Below, piece by piece: positions 6,260 to 13,134 of a stretch of DNA of 13,134 bases. The notes under the pieces were generated by a model. It did not search any database. It saw only the letters and a list, made by a program, of their open reading frames with translations, and was not told where the DNA came from. The stretch covers positions 1 through 13,134 of the forward strand of contig CAMYEJ010000022.1 in the NCBI GenBank assembly GCA_947254665.1. Direction: 5' to 3'. Origin of the DNA: an uncultured Peptoniphilus sp. (GTDB lineage: Bacteria; Bacillota; Clostridia; Tissierellales; Peptoniphilaceae). The position numbers and the translations under genes were made by a program. Numbering within the stretch: the first letter of the stretch is position 1; each line of letters opens with the position of its first letter.

Positions 6260-6804
6260 AGGACTTTTACTCCCATATTTTTTAGTTCTTCTATATTTTT
6301 CTTGTGGTTTTCTTCGTCCACATATCCGACTAAATCTTCTAGAAGGACTACATTCTTTCCGTGGTTTTTAAGTTCTAGAACTGTTTCTCTAACACAGAAT
6401 TCTGATGCGATTCCGCATACGTAGAAGGTATCTGCTTCTAGTTCATGAATCTTTGTTCCGTGAGAGTTCTTGGCGTTAAAGGCAGAATATTCTTCAACCA
6501 CATCATCTATTCCCTTTTTAAATGTGTTTTCTTCGTTTGGAACATCTTCTCCGTCTAGTTTTTCATAAAATACTTTTGATAGTTCTGAGCCATGGGTGTC
6601 TCTTACGCAGTGCACCGGCCAGATTCCTCCGTTTTCTTTGAAGGATTTATTTTCTTTACTATGCCAATCCATTGAGTAAACTGGTTTTATTTTATTTTCT
6701 TTTATATATTTTACGATATTTTCTACGGCTTCTTTTGAATGATGACAGCCGAGGCTTCCATCGATGAAGTCATTTTGACAATCGACAACTACTAGTACAT
6801 CCAT
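6256..6804 (-). CDS. pncA: Nicotinamidase / isochorismatase-family hydrolase
   Basis: The protein probably deamidates nicotinamide to nicotinate for NAD salvage. The 182 residues carry the full cysteine-hydrolase triad: Asp8 in VDCQNDF, Lys97 in KKGID and Cys137 in GIASEFCV. The nicotinamidase metal site is suggested by Asp46 and His48 (SMDWHS) and His65 (WPVHCV). The WPVHC motif separates nicotinamidases from most other isochorismatase-like hydrolases, although pyrazinamidase-like relatives with other amide substrates cannot be excluded. AAAGGA lies 6 nt before the ATG. The gene begins only 17 nt after the tpx terminator, leaving no room for its own promoter there, and it overlaps rlmH by 4 nt. 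Confidence 0.88.
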   Translation of the reverse strand: MDVLVVVDCQNDFIDGSLGCHHSKEAVENIVKYIKENKIKPVYSMDWHSKENKSFKENGGIWPVHCVRDTHGSELSKVFYEKLDGEDVPNEENTFKKGIDDVVEEYSAFNAKNSHGTKIHELEADTFYVCGIASEFCVRETVLELKNHGKNVVLLEDLVGYVDEENHKKNIEELKNMGVKVL

Positions 6805-6820
6805 TGCTATTCCTTTCTAT

Positions 6821-6842
6821 AAAAAAAGGGCTCTACGCCCTT
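6821..6842 (-). terminator. Terminator after tpx
   Basis: On the minus strand AAGGGC (6842-6837), a 5-nt loop and GCCCTT (6831-6826) are followed by a run of T residues (plus-strand A residues 6821-6827). It lies between the tpx stop and the pncA ribosome site, so it may attenuate rather than fully stop transcription into pncA-rlmH. Confidence 0.85.
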
Positions 6843-6845
6843 GTA

Positions 6846-7346
6846 TTAAATAAGTTTCTTTGCTTCTTCTAGTGCTGCATCGAAGTTAACTTCGTGGGTT
6901 ACTTCTGGCACGATTTCAGTGTAGGTTACTTTTCCTTCTCTGTTTATGATTATGATTCCTCTTGCTAGTAGTCCTAGTTCATTGATTAGATAACCATATT
7001 TCTTTGCGAAGTCGTGGTCTTTGTAATCACTTACTAGTTCAACTTGTTCGATTCCTTCTGCTGCACAGAATCTTTGTTGTGCAAATGGAAGGTCCATTGA
7101 AATTGTAACAATCTTTATGTCTTTTGAAAGTTCTGTTGCATCTTCGTTGAATGTTCTAGTTTGGATTGCACAAACTCCTGTGTCGATTGATGGCACTACT
7201 GAGATGATCACTACCTTTCCCTTGTCATCGCTTAGATGGTATGCTGAAAGGTCTCCTTTAACTGCTACGAAATCTGGAGCTACATCTCCAACTTTTACTT
7301 GTTCTCCTACTAGGTTCATTTCATTTCCTGCAAATGTTAATTTCAT
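6846..7346 (-). CDS. tpx: Thiol peroxidase (atypical 2-Cys peroxiredoxin)
   Basis: This cytoplasmic peroxidase reduces hydrogen peroxide and organic peroxides, with electrons usually supplied by thioredoxin. The 166-residue length matches Tpx. The peroxidatic site is PSIDTGVC with Cys59, preceded by Thr56. The resolving cysteine is Cys94 in QQRFCAAEGI, the spacing expected for the intramolecular disulfide of Tpx. ARGIIIINREGKV supplies the conserved active-site arginine. The start has a near-ideal TAGGAGGA site 6 nt upstream. It is divergent from the ATP-grasp ligase gene and followed by a terminator, so it is mainly a single transcription unit. Oxidative protection suits an anaerobe with an oxygen-sensitive iron-sulfur dehydratase nearby, though no direct link is shown. 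Confidence 0.96.
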   Translation of the reverse strand: MKLTFAGNEMNLVGEQVKVGDVAPDFVAVKGDLSAYHLSDDKGKVVIISVVPSIDTGVCAIQTRTFNEDATELSKDIKIVTISMDLPFAQQRFCAAEGIEQVELVSDYKDHDFAKKYGYLINELGLLARGIIIINREGKVTYTEIVPEVTHEVNFDAALEEAKKLI

Positions 7347-7387
7347 TATATTCCTCCTAAAATTTATTCATATTATTTATATCCAAG

Positions 7388-7417
7388 TTTAAGTTTTTAA
7401 AACAGTTGTGCTATACT
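7388..7417 (+). promoter_or_regulatory. Promoter of the ATP-grasp ligase gene
   Basis: TGCTATACT (7409-7417) is an extended -10 element. A loose -35 (TTTAAG or TTAAGT, 7388-7394) lies 17-18 nt upstream. The tpx promoter must lie in the same divergent gap of about 100 nt, but I could not assign its boxes with confidence. Confidence 0.6.
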
Positions 7418-7446
7418 TAACATAGAAAAATTAATTTGGAGGAAAG

Positions 7447-8643
7447 ATGTTTACACCAGTTATTTTAGGAACAGACGCCAACGCCTATGGAGTTGCCCGT
7501 TCTTTTCATAAGGAATATGGCAAGACTTCATATTGTTTTGGCAGAAAGCCACTTTTATATACAAGGGATTCAAAAATTGTAGAAGTGCATGTGGATCCAA
7601 ACTTTGAAGACAACGAAGTATTTCTAAAAACTCTTATAGATTTTGCAAAAGAAAGACCTGGAGATAAACTTCTTTTGATCTCCTGCTCCGACGGTTACAC
7701 TTCTCTAATCACAAAGAACAGCGATATTCTAAAAGAATACTATCTCTTTAACTATGTGGATGCTAGTATGCAAAAGCTTCTTGAAAATAAAGAAGACTTC
7801 TATAATATGTGCGAAAAGGAAAATCTTCCATATCCTAAGACCTATATCATTGATAAAAAAATGTATGAAACAGGCAAAATTAATCTCCCATTTTCATATC
7901 CAATCGCTCTTAAGGCCAACGACTCTATCGAATTTTTCCATCTTCACTTCGAAGGAAAAAAGAAGGCTTACAAGATTCATTCTGAAGAAGAGTTTAATCT
8001 TGAAATAAAGAGAATCTACGGTGCAGGTTATTCCGGAGATATGATTGCCCAAGAATTTATTGAAGGTGGTCCAGAAAATATGGCGGTGCTAAACGCCTAT
8101 GTGGATAAGAATGGCAAGGTGAAGATGATGTGTCTCGGTAGATGTCTTCTAGATTCTATACTTCCAACAGAAATTGGTAACTACGACTTTCTATACACAG
8201 ATTCAGACGAAAATCTCTACGAAACCTACGGAAAATTTTTGGAATCCATTGGGTACCACGGTTTTGCAAATTTTGATTTAAAATATGACGACAGAACTAA
8301 AACTTATAAGGCTTTTGAAATAAATATTAGACAGGGTAGATCTTCCTACTACATGACTGCAGGTGGATGTAACTTTGTAAAATTCCTTGTAGAAGATCTC
8401 GTTTTAAATTTAGATAAGGATCCATACTACCACAGCGGTTGCGACAAGGTGTGGCTTTATGTAGATCCATGGGTTGCAAAAAAATATGTTACTCTAGATA
8501 AGAGAGTCTTCGCAAGTAGACTTCTTAGAAGAGGTTATGAATTTACCCAGTGGTACGAAAAAGACAGAAATTTAAAGAGATTTCTCGCCTACATTCGAGC
8601 TAGGCTATCAAGCATAAAGACCTATTGGAGGTACAAAAAATGA
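7447..8643 (+). CDS. ATP-grasp carboxylate-amine ligase, possible peptidoglycan cross-bridge D-amino acid ligase
   Basis: This 398-residue cytoplasmic enzyme has an N-terminal pre-ATP-grasp domain starting FTPVILGTDANAYGVARSFH and a central ATP-grasp domain. Lys156 in IALKAND fits the ATP-binding lysine, IAQEFIEGG the strand that contacts adenine, and FEINIRQGR (from Glu291, Asn293) the metal-binding site. The N-terminal motif and overall length resemble the Firmicute carboxylate-amine ligases that include the Enterococcus faecium D-aspartate ligase. That enzyme activates D-Asp and attaches it to the stem-peptide lysine. Many Gram-positive anaerobic cocci have D-Asp or D-Glu cross-bridges, so a similar role is attractive but inferred. 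GGAGG lies just before the ATG. Its stop overlaps the start of a small membrane protein gene (ATGA). Confidence 0.78.
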   Translation: MFTPVILGTDANAYGVARSFHKEYGKTSYCFGRKPLLYTRDSKIVEVHVDPNFEDNEVFLKTLIDFAKERPGDKLLLISCSDGYTSLITKNSDILKEYYLFNYVDASMQKLLENKEDFYNMCEKENLPYPKTYIIDKKMYETGKINLPFSYPIALKANDSIEFFHLHFEGKKKAYKIHSEEEFNLEIKRIYGAGYSGDMIAQEFIEGGPENMAVLNAYVDKNGKVKMMCLGRCLLDSILPTEIGNYDFLYTDSDENLYETYGKFLESIGYHGFANFDLKYDDRTKTYKAFEINIRQGRSSYYMTAGGCNFVKFLVEDLVLNLDKDPYYHSGCDKVWLYVDPWVAKKYVTLDKRVFASRLLRRGYEFTQWYEKDRNLKRFLAYIRARLSSIKTYWRYKK

Positions 8644-8732
8644 ATAAAAAACAGAAGATTGTAGTAGCGGTATTCTTTATATTATTTTTCTTTTCAATAT
8701 ATCTTCTATACCACTTCTTAAGGTACATGTAA
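8640..8732 (+). CDS. Single-pass membrane microprotein (30 aa)
   Basis: The ATG at 8640 shares the sequence ATGA with the stop codon of the ATP-grasp ligase, and GGAGG at 8627-8631 lies 8 nt upstream. The 30 codons encode a basic start (MNKKQKI), a hydrophobic stretch of about 20 residues rich in Val, Phe, Ile and Leu (about 7-27), and a short tail ending RYM. A terminator begins 2 nt after the stop. The ribosome site, stop-start overlap and transmembrane character make a real gene likely. I recognise no family. It could anchor or modulate the ligase at the membrane, or be independent. Confidence 0.72.
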   Translation: MNKKQKIVVAVFFILFFFSIYLLYHFLRYM

Positions 8733-8733
8733 T

Positions 8734-8758
8734 AAATCCCCTATCGGGGATTTTTTTT
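8734..8758 (+). terminator. Terminator of the ligase-microprotein operon
   Basis: An 8-bp stem AAATCCCC/GGGGATTT (8734-8741 with 8746-8753) with a TATC loop runs into eight T residues ending at 8758. Confidence 0.92.
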
Positions 8759-8842
8759 ATAATTTTTTATCAGTAATTGAATTATTGTTTTATAAATTTG
8801 CATATTTTTTCTGTAAGATTTTGAAAATGAACCTCAGATAAA

Positions 8843-8871
8843 TTGACTTTTTACATATTATAGAATATATT
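8843..8871 (+). promoter_or_regulatory. Sigma-A-type promoter of the serine dehydratase operon
   Basis: TTGACT (8843-8848) and TATATT (8866-8871) are separated by exactly 17 nt. The start would lie near 8878, giving an AT-rich leader of about 38 nt before sdaAB. I see no riboswitch-like structure in the gap. Confidence 0.8.
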
Positions 8872-8915
8872 AATATTGAAAATAAGTTTTTATAAATTAT
8901 TATAAGGAGGATTAC

Positions 8916-9581
8916 ATGGCTAATTATAGCGCATTTGATATATTAGGTCCTATTATGATAGGACCAAGTAGTTCCCACACAGCTGGAGCTTGTAGAATAG
9001 GAAAGACCGCCCTTAACATCTGCCCAAAAGGATGGAAAAGCGTGGAATTTATTCTTCATGGTTCATTTGCTCACACCTACAAAGGACACGGCACTGATGT
9101 GGCGCTTGTGGGAGGTATTCTAGGATATGAAACCTATGACGCAAGACTTAGACATAGTTTTGATGACGCTAAAGAAAAAGGCGTTGACTTCACTTTTAAG
9201 ACTGCAGATCTAGGCGAAAAATATCATCCAAACACAGTTAAGATCATATTCCACTACGACGATCATGACGAATATGTAATCGGTTCTTCCATAGGCGGAG
9301 GAGCAATTGTAATAGTAGATATAAATGGTATAGAAGTTGAATTTAGAGGAGAATTCCCTACTATTTTATTGAAATACAATGAACAAAAGGGTGTAGTTGC
9401 CAACGTTTCAAAATTCTTGGCAGATGCAAACTACAATATTGAATCTATCAACACAAATAAGGATAGAATCACTAACCTAGTTACTCTAACCGTTGAAATT
9501 GATAGACCACTTGAAGAAAAGCTAAAGCAAAAAATTTTGAACCAAGATAGATTCTTAGAATCTACCTATGTGGAGGTATAA
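8916..9581 (+). CDS. sdaAB: L-serine ammonia-lyase, iron-sulfur-dependent, beta subunit
   Basis: Together with the alpha subunit this converts L-serine to pyruvate and ammonia using a [4Fe-4S] cluster rather than PLP. The N-terminus carries GPIMIGPSSSHTAG (11-24), the conserved serine dehydratase beta-domain motif. The C-terminal part (about 150-221) is an ACT-like regulatory domain, with GVVANVSKFLADANYNIESI as its first helix and strand. Its 221 residues match the separate beta subunit of Gram-positive anaerobes, such as the well-studied enzyme of Peptoniphilus (Peptostreptococcus) asaccharolyticus. AAGGAGG lies 5 nt before the ATG, and a good promoter lies upstream. It is the first gene of a three-gene operon, one base ahead of sdaAA. 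Confidence 0.96.
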   Translation: MANYSAFDILGPIMIGPSSSHTAGACRIGKTALNICPKGWKSVEFILHGSFAHTYKGHGTDVALVGGILGYETYDARLRHSFDDAKEKGVDFTFKTADLGEKYHPNTVKIIFHYDDHDEYVIGSSIGGGAIVIVDINGIEVEFRGEFPTILLKYNEQKGVVANVSKFLADANYNIESINTNKDRITNLVTLTVEIDRPLEEKLKQKILNQDRFLESTYVEV

Positions 9582-9582
9582 G

Positions 9583-10461
9583 ATGTTAAACACTCAAAAA
9601 GAGATTATAGATTATTGCAATAAAAATAACTGCTCCCTTGCGGATTTAGTTCTTCATGAAGAGCTTAAAAATCCACATCAAACAGAAGAAAGTTTAAGAG
9701 CTGGTCTACTTGAAGTCTTAGAAGTAATGAAGAATTCTTCCCATGATGCTCTTGAAAAGAGTTACACAACAAGATTTAAAATGATAGACGGATTTTCAAA
9801 AACTTTCAACGACTACAGAAAAGAAAAAGAAACTATCTGTGGCGACTTCTTGGTACATGCTATGGCGATGGCATTTTCAACTTCTGAAACCAACGCTGCA
9901 ATGGGCAAGATTGCCGCAGCTCCTACTGCTGGCTCTGCAGGAATTATGCCTGCTGCCATGTCTAGTATGAGAATTAGATATAATCTTGATGACGATACAA
10001 TGATCCGAGGCTTCCTTGCATCTATCGGTATCGGACAAATAATAGGAAACTATGCTACCTTTGCAGGAGCTGAAGGTGGATGCCAAGCCGAATGTGGTTC
10101 TGCATCTGCTATGGCAGCCGCTGCAATAGTTGAGATGTTAGGTGGCAGTGCCGAAATGGCTCTTAACGCTGCAAGCATTACAATAATCAATGTAATGGGT
10201 CTTGTTTGCGATCCAATAGCTGGACTAGTTGAATATCCATGTACTTTCAGAAATGCCTCTGGAGTTATGAATTCATTTATCTCTGCCGATATGGCCCTTG
10301 CTGGTATTAAATCCATCGTTCCTTTTGAAGAAACCGTACAAGCAATGGGTGAGGTAGGACATATGCTTCATGAATCTCTAAGAGAAACAGGACTTGGAGG
10401 TATCGCTGGTACCAAGACCGGTCAAGCAATAAGGCGTGAATTCTTAGGAGACAATGCTTAA
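9583..10461 (+). CDS. sdaAA: L-serine ammonia-lyase, iron-sulfur-dependent, alpha subunit
   Basis: This is the catalytic and cluster-binding subunit. The 292 residues include GKIAAAPTAGSAGIMP (108-123), AEGGCQAECGSASAM (163-177) with Cys167 and Cys171, and VCDPIAGLVEYPC (208-220) with Cys209 and Cys220. These give enough cysteines for the [4Fe-4S] cluster with one open iron site. The C-terminus IAGTKTGQAIRREFLG (274-289) is typical. I chose the ATG at 9583 over the in-frame ATG at 9568, because GGAGG (9572-9576) sits 6 nt upstream of 9583 and the longer form would overlap sdaAB with no ribosome site. One nucleotide separates it from the sdaAB stop, so translational coupling is likely. Confidence 0.96.
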   Translation: MLNTQKEIIDYCNKNNCSLADLVLHEELKNPHQTEESLRAGLLEVLEVMKNSSHDALEKSYTTRFKMIDGFSKTFNDYRKEKETICGDFLVHAMAMAFSTSETNAAMGKIAAAPTAGSAGIMPAAMSSMRIRYNLDDDTMIRGFLASIGIGQIIGNYATFAGAEGGCQAECGSASAMAAAAIVEMLGGSAEMALNAASITIINVMGLVCDPIAGLVEYPCTFRNASGVMNSFISADMALAGIKSIVPFEETVQAMGEVGHMLHESLRETGLGGIAGTKTGQAIRREFLGDNA

Positions 10462-10488
10462 GAGAAATTTTTATTTAGGAGAATCGAT

Positions 10489-11724
10489 ATGAAAAAGTTA
10501 GGACTAATACCTCGTTTGATAATCGCAATCGCCCTAGGTATTATAATTGGAGCCTACTTACCAGTAGCTAGAAAAGAAATAACAACTATATTAGTTACAA
10601 TCTCTGGACTATTCGGTAAATTTTTAAGCTTTATTATACCACTTATGATAATTGCATTCGTAACAAAAGGTATTGCAGATCTATCAGAAGGAGCTGGTAA
10701 ACTACTTCTAGCTTCTGTAATCATCGCTTATCTTTCAACACTAATCGCTGGTACACTTTCTTATACAATGGCTAGAAACCTATTTGGAAACTTTGTAACT
10801 CCAGAATTAGCTGAAAAGATTCAAGCAGCAACATCCGAAAGCTTAACACCACTATTTGAAATTCCACTAGGACCAATCATCGACGTAACTGCAGCACTTG
10901 TACTTGCATTTATGATGGGACTTTCAGTTTCTATCCTACGTCAAAAAGGTTCTGGAGATGGCTTCTACAAGCTAATCAACGAATTCAACGAAATTATAGT
11001 AATGATTCTTTCAAATGTAATCATTCCACTACTCCCTTTATTTATTTTAGGAAACTTTGCTAACATGGCTTATTCAGGCTCTGTATTTGCAATTTTAAAT
11101 ATTTTCTGGAAGATATTCATTTGTATTATCATTCTACACATTCTTTACATTTCACTTATGTTTATCTGTGCAGGAGCGTACACAGGCAGAAACCCATTCT
11201 CATCTCTTAAAAAAGCAGTACCTGCTTATTTAACAGCTGTAGGAACTCAATCTTCTGCTGCTACTATCCCAGTAAACGTAGAATGTAACAGAAAAATCGG
11301 TGTTACTAAACAAATAAGAGACTTCGTAATTCCACTATGTGCAACAGTGCATCTACCAGGATCAATGATTACACTTACATCTTGTGTATATACACTTCTT
11401 ACAATGTACGATATGCCACATAGCTACGGACTAATCGTTAAATTCATTGCTATACTAGGTGTTGCAATGGTAGCTGCTCCAGGAGCTCCAGGTGGAGCTG
11501 TTATGAGTGCTCTTCCATTCCTACCAGTAGTTGGAATCGCTAGTGATTCACCAATGGCTACAATTCTAATTTCACTTTATCTAACTCAAGATAGTTTCGG
11601 AACTGCAGCTAACGTAACTGGAGATAACGCAGTATCAATGGCAGTAGAAAAAATCTACTACAAACACATTGTTAAAAAACCTATTCCAAATATAGCAGAC
11701 GAAGAAGATGACGCATTAATATAA
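10489..11724 (+). CDS. Sodium-coupled amino acid symporter (DAACS/SLC1 family), probable serine uptake
   Basis: This 411-residue protein has the fold signatures of the glutamate transporter/SstT family. A re-entrant loop 1 motif TQSSAAT lies at 253-259, a loop 2 motif AAPGAPGG at 329-336, and the last helix carries QDSFGTAANVTGD (367-379). Asp368, Asn375 and Asp379 align with the residues of GltPh that bind substrate amine and sodium. Gly371 replaces GltPh Arg397, the arginine that holds the acidic side chain of aspartate. Loss of that arginine is what neutral amino acid members show. Sitting 27 nt downstream of sdaAA with AGGAGA as ribosome site, it most likely imports serine (or serine and threonine) for the dehydratase. 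The role resembles E. coli SstT, but I leave the symbol open. Confidence 0.88.
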   Translation: MKKLGLIPRLIIAIALGIIIGAYLPVARKEITTILVTISGLFGKFLSFIIPLMIIAFVTKGIADLSEGAGKLLLASVIIAYLSTLIAGTLSYTMARNLFGNFVTPELAEKIQAATSESLTPLFEIPLGPIIDVTAALVLAFMMGLSVSILRQKGSGDGFYKLINEFNEIIVMILSNVIIPLLPLFILGNFANMAYSGSVFAILNIFWKIFICIIILHILYISLMFICAGAYTGRNPFSSLKKAVPAYLTAVGTQSSAATIPVNVECNRKIGVTKQIRDFVIPLCATVHLPGSMITLTSCVYTLLTMYDMPHSYGLIVKFIAILGVAMVAAPGAPGGAVMSALPFLPVVGIASDSPMATILISLYLTQDSFGTAANVTGDNAVSMAVEKIYYKHIVKKPIPNIADEEDDALI

Positions 11725-11757
11725 AAATTAATAACGATGGATTGTGGAAAACCATTT

Positions 11758-11784
11758 AAAGAGTAGATTTAATCTACTCTTTTT
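11758..11784 (+). terminator. Terminator of the serine operon
   Basis: A perfect 10-bp stem AAAGAGTAGA/TCTACTCTTT (11758-11767 with 11773-11782) with a 5-nt loop is followed by further T-rich sequence. It ends the sdaAB-sdaAA-symporter unit. Confidence 0.92.
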
Positions 11785-12040
11785 ATTTTTTTGTTTTTTT
11801 ACTAATAGTTTTATTAAAATATTTATTATGGAATTTGAATCTCTTTAAGTTTTCAAAAAACAAAAATATATCAATTTTAATTTCTTTGTCCTAAAGAAAA
11901 AACCATAACAGCTTTTATTTTAAAACTTTATCATAGAAGTATATTGATAAAACTTATCAGCAATAGTATAATTAAGTCAAAGAAAAAATTGTTATAAGTG
12001 GATAGGGCTTGTACTCATATTAAAAAAAGGAAGGGAGTTT
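11785..12040. other. Intergenic region, no gene seen
   Basis: This AT-rich stretch holds a promoter and operator-like half-sites at 11927-11972 and a GGAAGGGAG ribosome site close to 12041. I see no ORF, RNA gene or repeat shared with the 3719-5001 cluster. Confidence 0.7.
11927..11972 (+). promoter_or_regulatory. Promoter with overlapping TTATCA/TGATAA operator-like sites
   Basis: TTGATA (11944-11949) and TATAAT (11967-11972) are 17 nt apart, a near-consensus promoter. TTATCA (11928-11933), TGATAA (11945-11950) and TTATCA (11954-11959) form two overlapping inverted pairs, one of them lying on the -35 box and spacer. This suggests control of the downstream ABC transporter by a dimeric regulator, though AT-rich chance matches are possible. 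Confidence 0.72.
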
Positions 12041-12736
12041 ATGATTAAGGTTTCAAATTTACATAAATGTTATGGTTCGGGACAGGGAAGGATCGAAGTT
12101 CTAAAGGGAATTGATTTAGAATTTGAAGATAAAAAAATAATTTGTGTTCTTGGTCCATCTGGGTCGGGAAAATCAACGCTTCTAAATATTTTAGGTGGCA
12201 TCGAAAATATTGATGATGGAGAAGTTGATGTATTAGGCAACAAATTGAGTACGATGTCAAAAAAAGAATTGGAAAATTATAGAAGGGAGTACTTGGGTTT
12301 TATTTTTCAGTTTTACAACTTGATAAGTGACTTAAATGTCTTTGAAAATATAGAGGTTGGTAAATTTTTATCTAAAAATCCAGTGGATATAGATTATTTG
12401 ATTGATGAGTTGGGACTTAATGATCATAAATATAAATATCCAAATGAAATTTCAGGAGGGCAGGCACAAAGGACATCAATAGCAAGGGCAATTATAAAAA
12501 GACCAAGGCTTTTAATTTGTGACGAACCTACCGGCGCCCTGGACTATGACAGCGCAAAAGATGTTTTAAGGATAATAGAACAGCTTAATAGGGATTATGA
12601 ATCCACTGTAATTATAGCCACGCACAACGTTCAAATTGCAAAAATGTGTGATTTGATTTTATCTTTGCATAATGGAAAGATAAAGAGCTTTGAAATTAAT
12701 AAAAATAAGCTTTTGGCAAAGGAAGTGGTGTGGTAA
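12041..12736 (+). CDS. ABC transporter ATP-binding protein, MacB/LolD/BceA type
   Basis: This 231-residue ATPase has every expected motif: Walker A GPSGSGKST (38-46), Q-loop Gln90 in FIFQFYNL, signature ISGGQAQR (137-144), Walker B LLICDEPTGALD (157-168) and switch His195 in ATHN. The short length and PTGALD segment place it with the ATPases that pair with FtsX/MacB-type permeases in lipoprotein release, antimicrobial peptide resistance (BceAB) or peptide efflux. The GGAAGGGAG ribosome site lies just upstream of the ATG. The next gene starts immediately after its stop. No histidine kinase or response regulator is visible in the window, so a Bce-type resistance role is only one possibility. 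Confidence 0.93.
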   Translation: MIKVSNLHKCYGSGQGRIEVLKGIDLEFEDKKIICVLGPSGSGKSTLLNILGGIENIDDGEVDVLGNKLSTMSKKELENYRREYLGFIFQFYNLISDLNVFENIEVGKFLSKNPVDIDYLIDELGLNDHKYKYPNEISGGQAQRTSIARAIIKRPRLLICDEPTGALDYDSAKDVLRIIEQLNRDYESTVIIATHNVQIAKMCDLILSLHNGKIKSFEINKNKLLAKEVVW

Positions 12737-13134
12737 ATGAAAAATCCTATTAACAAAAGAGTTTATAGACAGATAAAATCAAAGCCTTTCAAGGTTATTC
12801 CAATTTTTATTTCGTTGGTATTTATTGTGGTGTTTGCATCTTCCTTTTTCATATCTCAAGAGTCTGTTAAGAATCTATATTACAGTCAAATTGAAAATGG
12901 TAATTTAGAAGACGGAAACTTCACTACTATTTATGAATTGTCAGATGATTTAAAAGAAAAAATAGAAAATCTTTCTTTAAAACTATATGACAATTTTTAT
13001 TTCGAATCCGATATTAAAGACAATAAGAGTTTAAGAATTTTTAAAAACAGAAAATACATAAATGAAGCGCAAATTTATGAAGGTAGGCTTGCACAATCTG
13101 AAAATGAGATTGCAATTTCTGCAAACTATGCAAG
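12737..13134 (+). CDS. FtsX/MacB-like ABC permease, N-terminal part (cut by window end)
   Basis: An open frame starts with ATG directly after the ATPase stop (TAA ATG) and stays open for 132 codons to the window edge. A basic N-terminus (MKNPINKRVYRQIKSKPFK) precedes one membrane segment (about 21-40), and an extracytoplasmic region follows, as in MacB/FtsX-type permeases. The stretch AQIYEGRLAQSENEIAIS (about 112-129) resembles the 'G+.P..x.EIxIS' element near the start of that domain in these permeases. A weak AAGGAAG site lies about 11 nt upstream, so translation is probably coupled to the ATPase gene. The missing C-terminus should hold the FtsX membrane domain. Confidence 0.85.
   Translation, partial: MKNPINKRVYRQIKSKPFKVIPIFISLVFIVVFASSFFISQESVKNLYYSQIENGNLEDGNFTTIYELSDDLKEKIENLSLKLYDNFYFESDIKDNKSLRIFKNRKYINEAQIYEGRLAQSENEIAISANYA

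Noticed and set aside
7117..7392. 91-codon plus-strand frame opposite tpx
   Set aside because: It is an antisense shadow of tpx that extends into the divergent promoter gap. No family motif is seen.
8759..8915. Riboswitch or attenuator ahead of sdaAB
   Set aside because: The leader is short and AT-rich. I found no strong paired helices or terminator-like hairpin between the promoter and the start codon.
9568..9582. Upstream in-frame ATG for sdaAA
   Set aside because: The GGAGG site lies between this codon and the ATG at 9583, so it can only serve the downstream start.

Overview
The window is AT-rich DNA with strong GGAGG-type ribosome binding sites, short intergenic gaps and intrinsic terminators. 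This is the style of a low-GC, Gram-positive, anaerobic Firmicute. The two-subunit iron-sulfur serine dehydratase with a dedicated symporter, the ATP-grasp ligase and the paired ABC exporters would fit a Peptoniphilaceae/Tissierellia-type anaerobic coccus. That placement is an inference from gene content, not a database match.

Layout, left to right. (1) Two overlapping genes at 33-3657 (+) encode the halves of an asymmetric heterodimeric ABC exporter, closed by a terminator at 3671-3695. (2) About 1.4 kb without a credible gene (3700-5080) holds a dense cluster of imperfect palindromic repeats. Two modules (called A and B here) recur in both orientations, a 98-nt inverted repeat flanks the middle, and large hairpins lie at the centre. 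(3) A DUF1361-type membrane protein (5102-5758, +) converges on rlmH, and the two genes share a terminator hairpin. (4) On the minus strand lie tpx (thiol peroxidase), a terminator, pncA-like nicotinamidase and rlmH; pncA and rlmH overlap. (5) Divergent from tpx is an ATP-grasp carboxylate-amine ligase (7447-8643, +). It is coupled through an ATGA overlap to a 30-codon single-pass membrane microprotein (8640-8732) and followed by a terminator. (6) A strong promoter drives sdaAB-sdaAA-symporter (8916-11724, +), which reads as a serine uptake and deamination operon ending in a terminator. (7) A promoter with TTATCA/TGATAA half-sites precedes an ABC ATPase (12041-12736) and the start of its FtsX/MacB-like permease, which runs off the window edge.

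Most genes are recognisable housekeeping or transport functions, and I do not see a clear new defence or biosynthetic system. The least explained parts are the repeat cluster at 3719-5001, whose stems show compensatory changes between copies, the membrane microprotein after the ATP-grasp ligase, and the arrangement in which rlmH ends inside a shared terminator.
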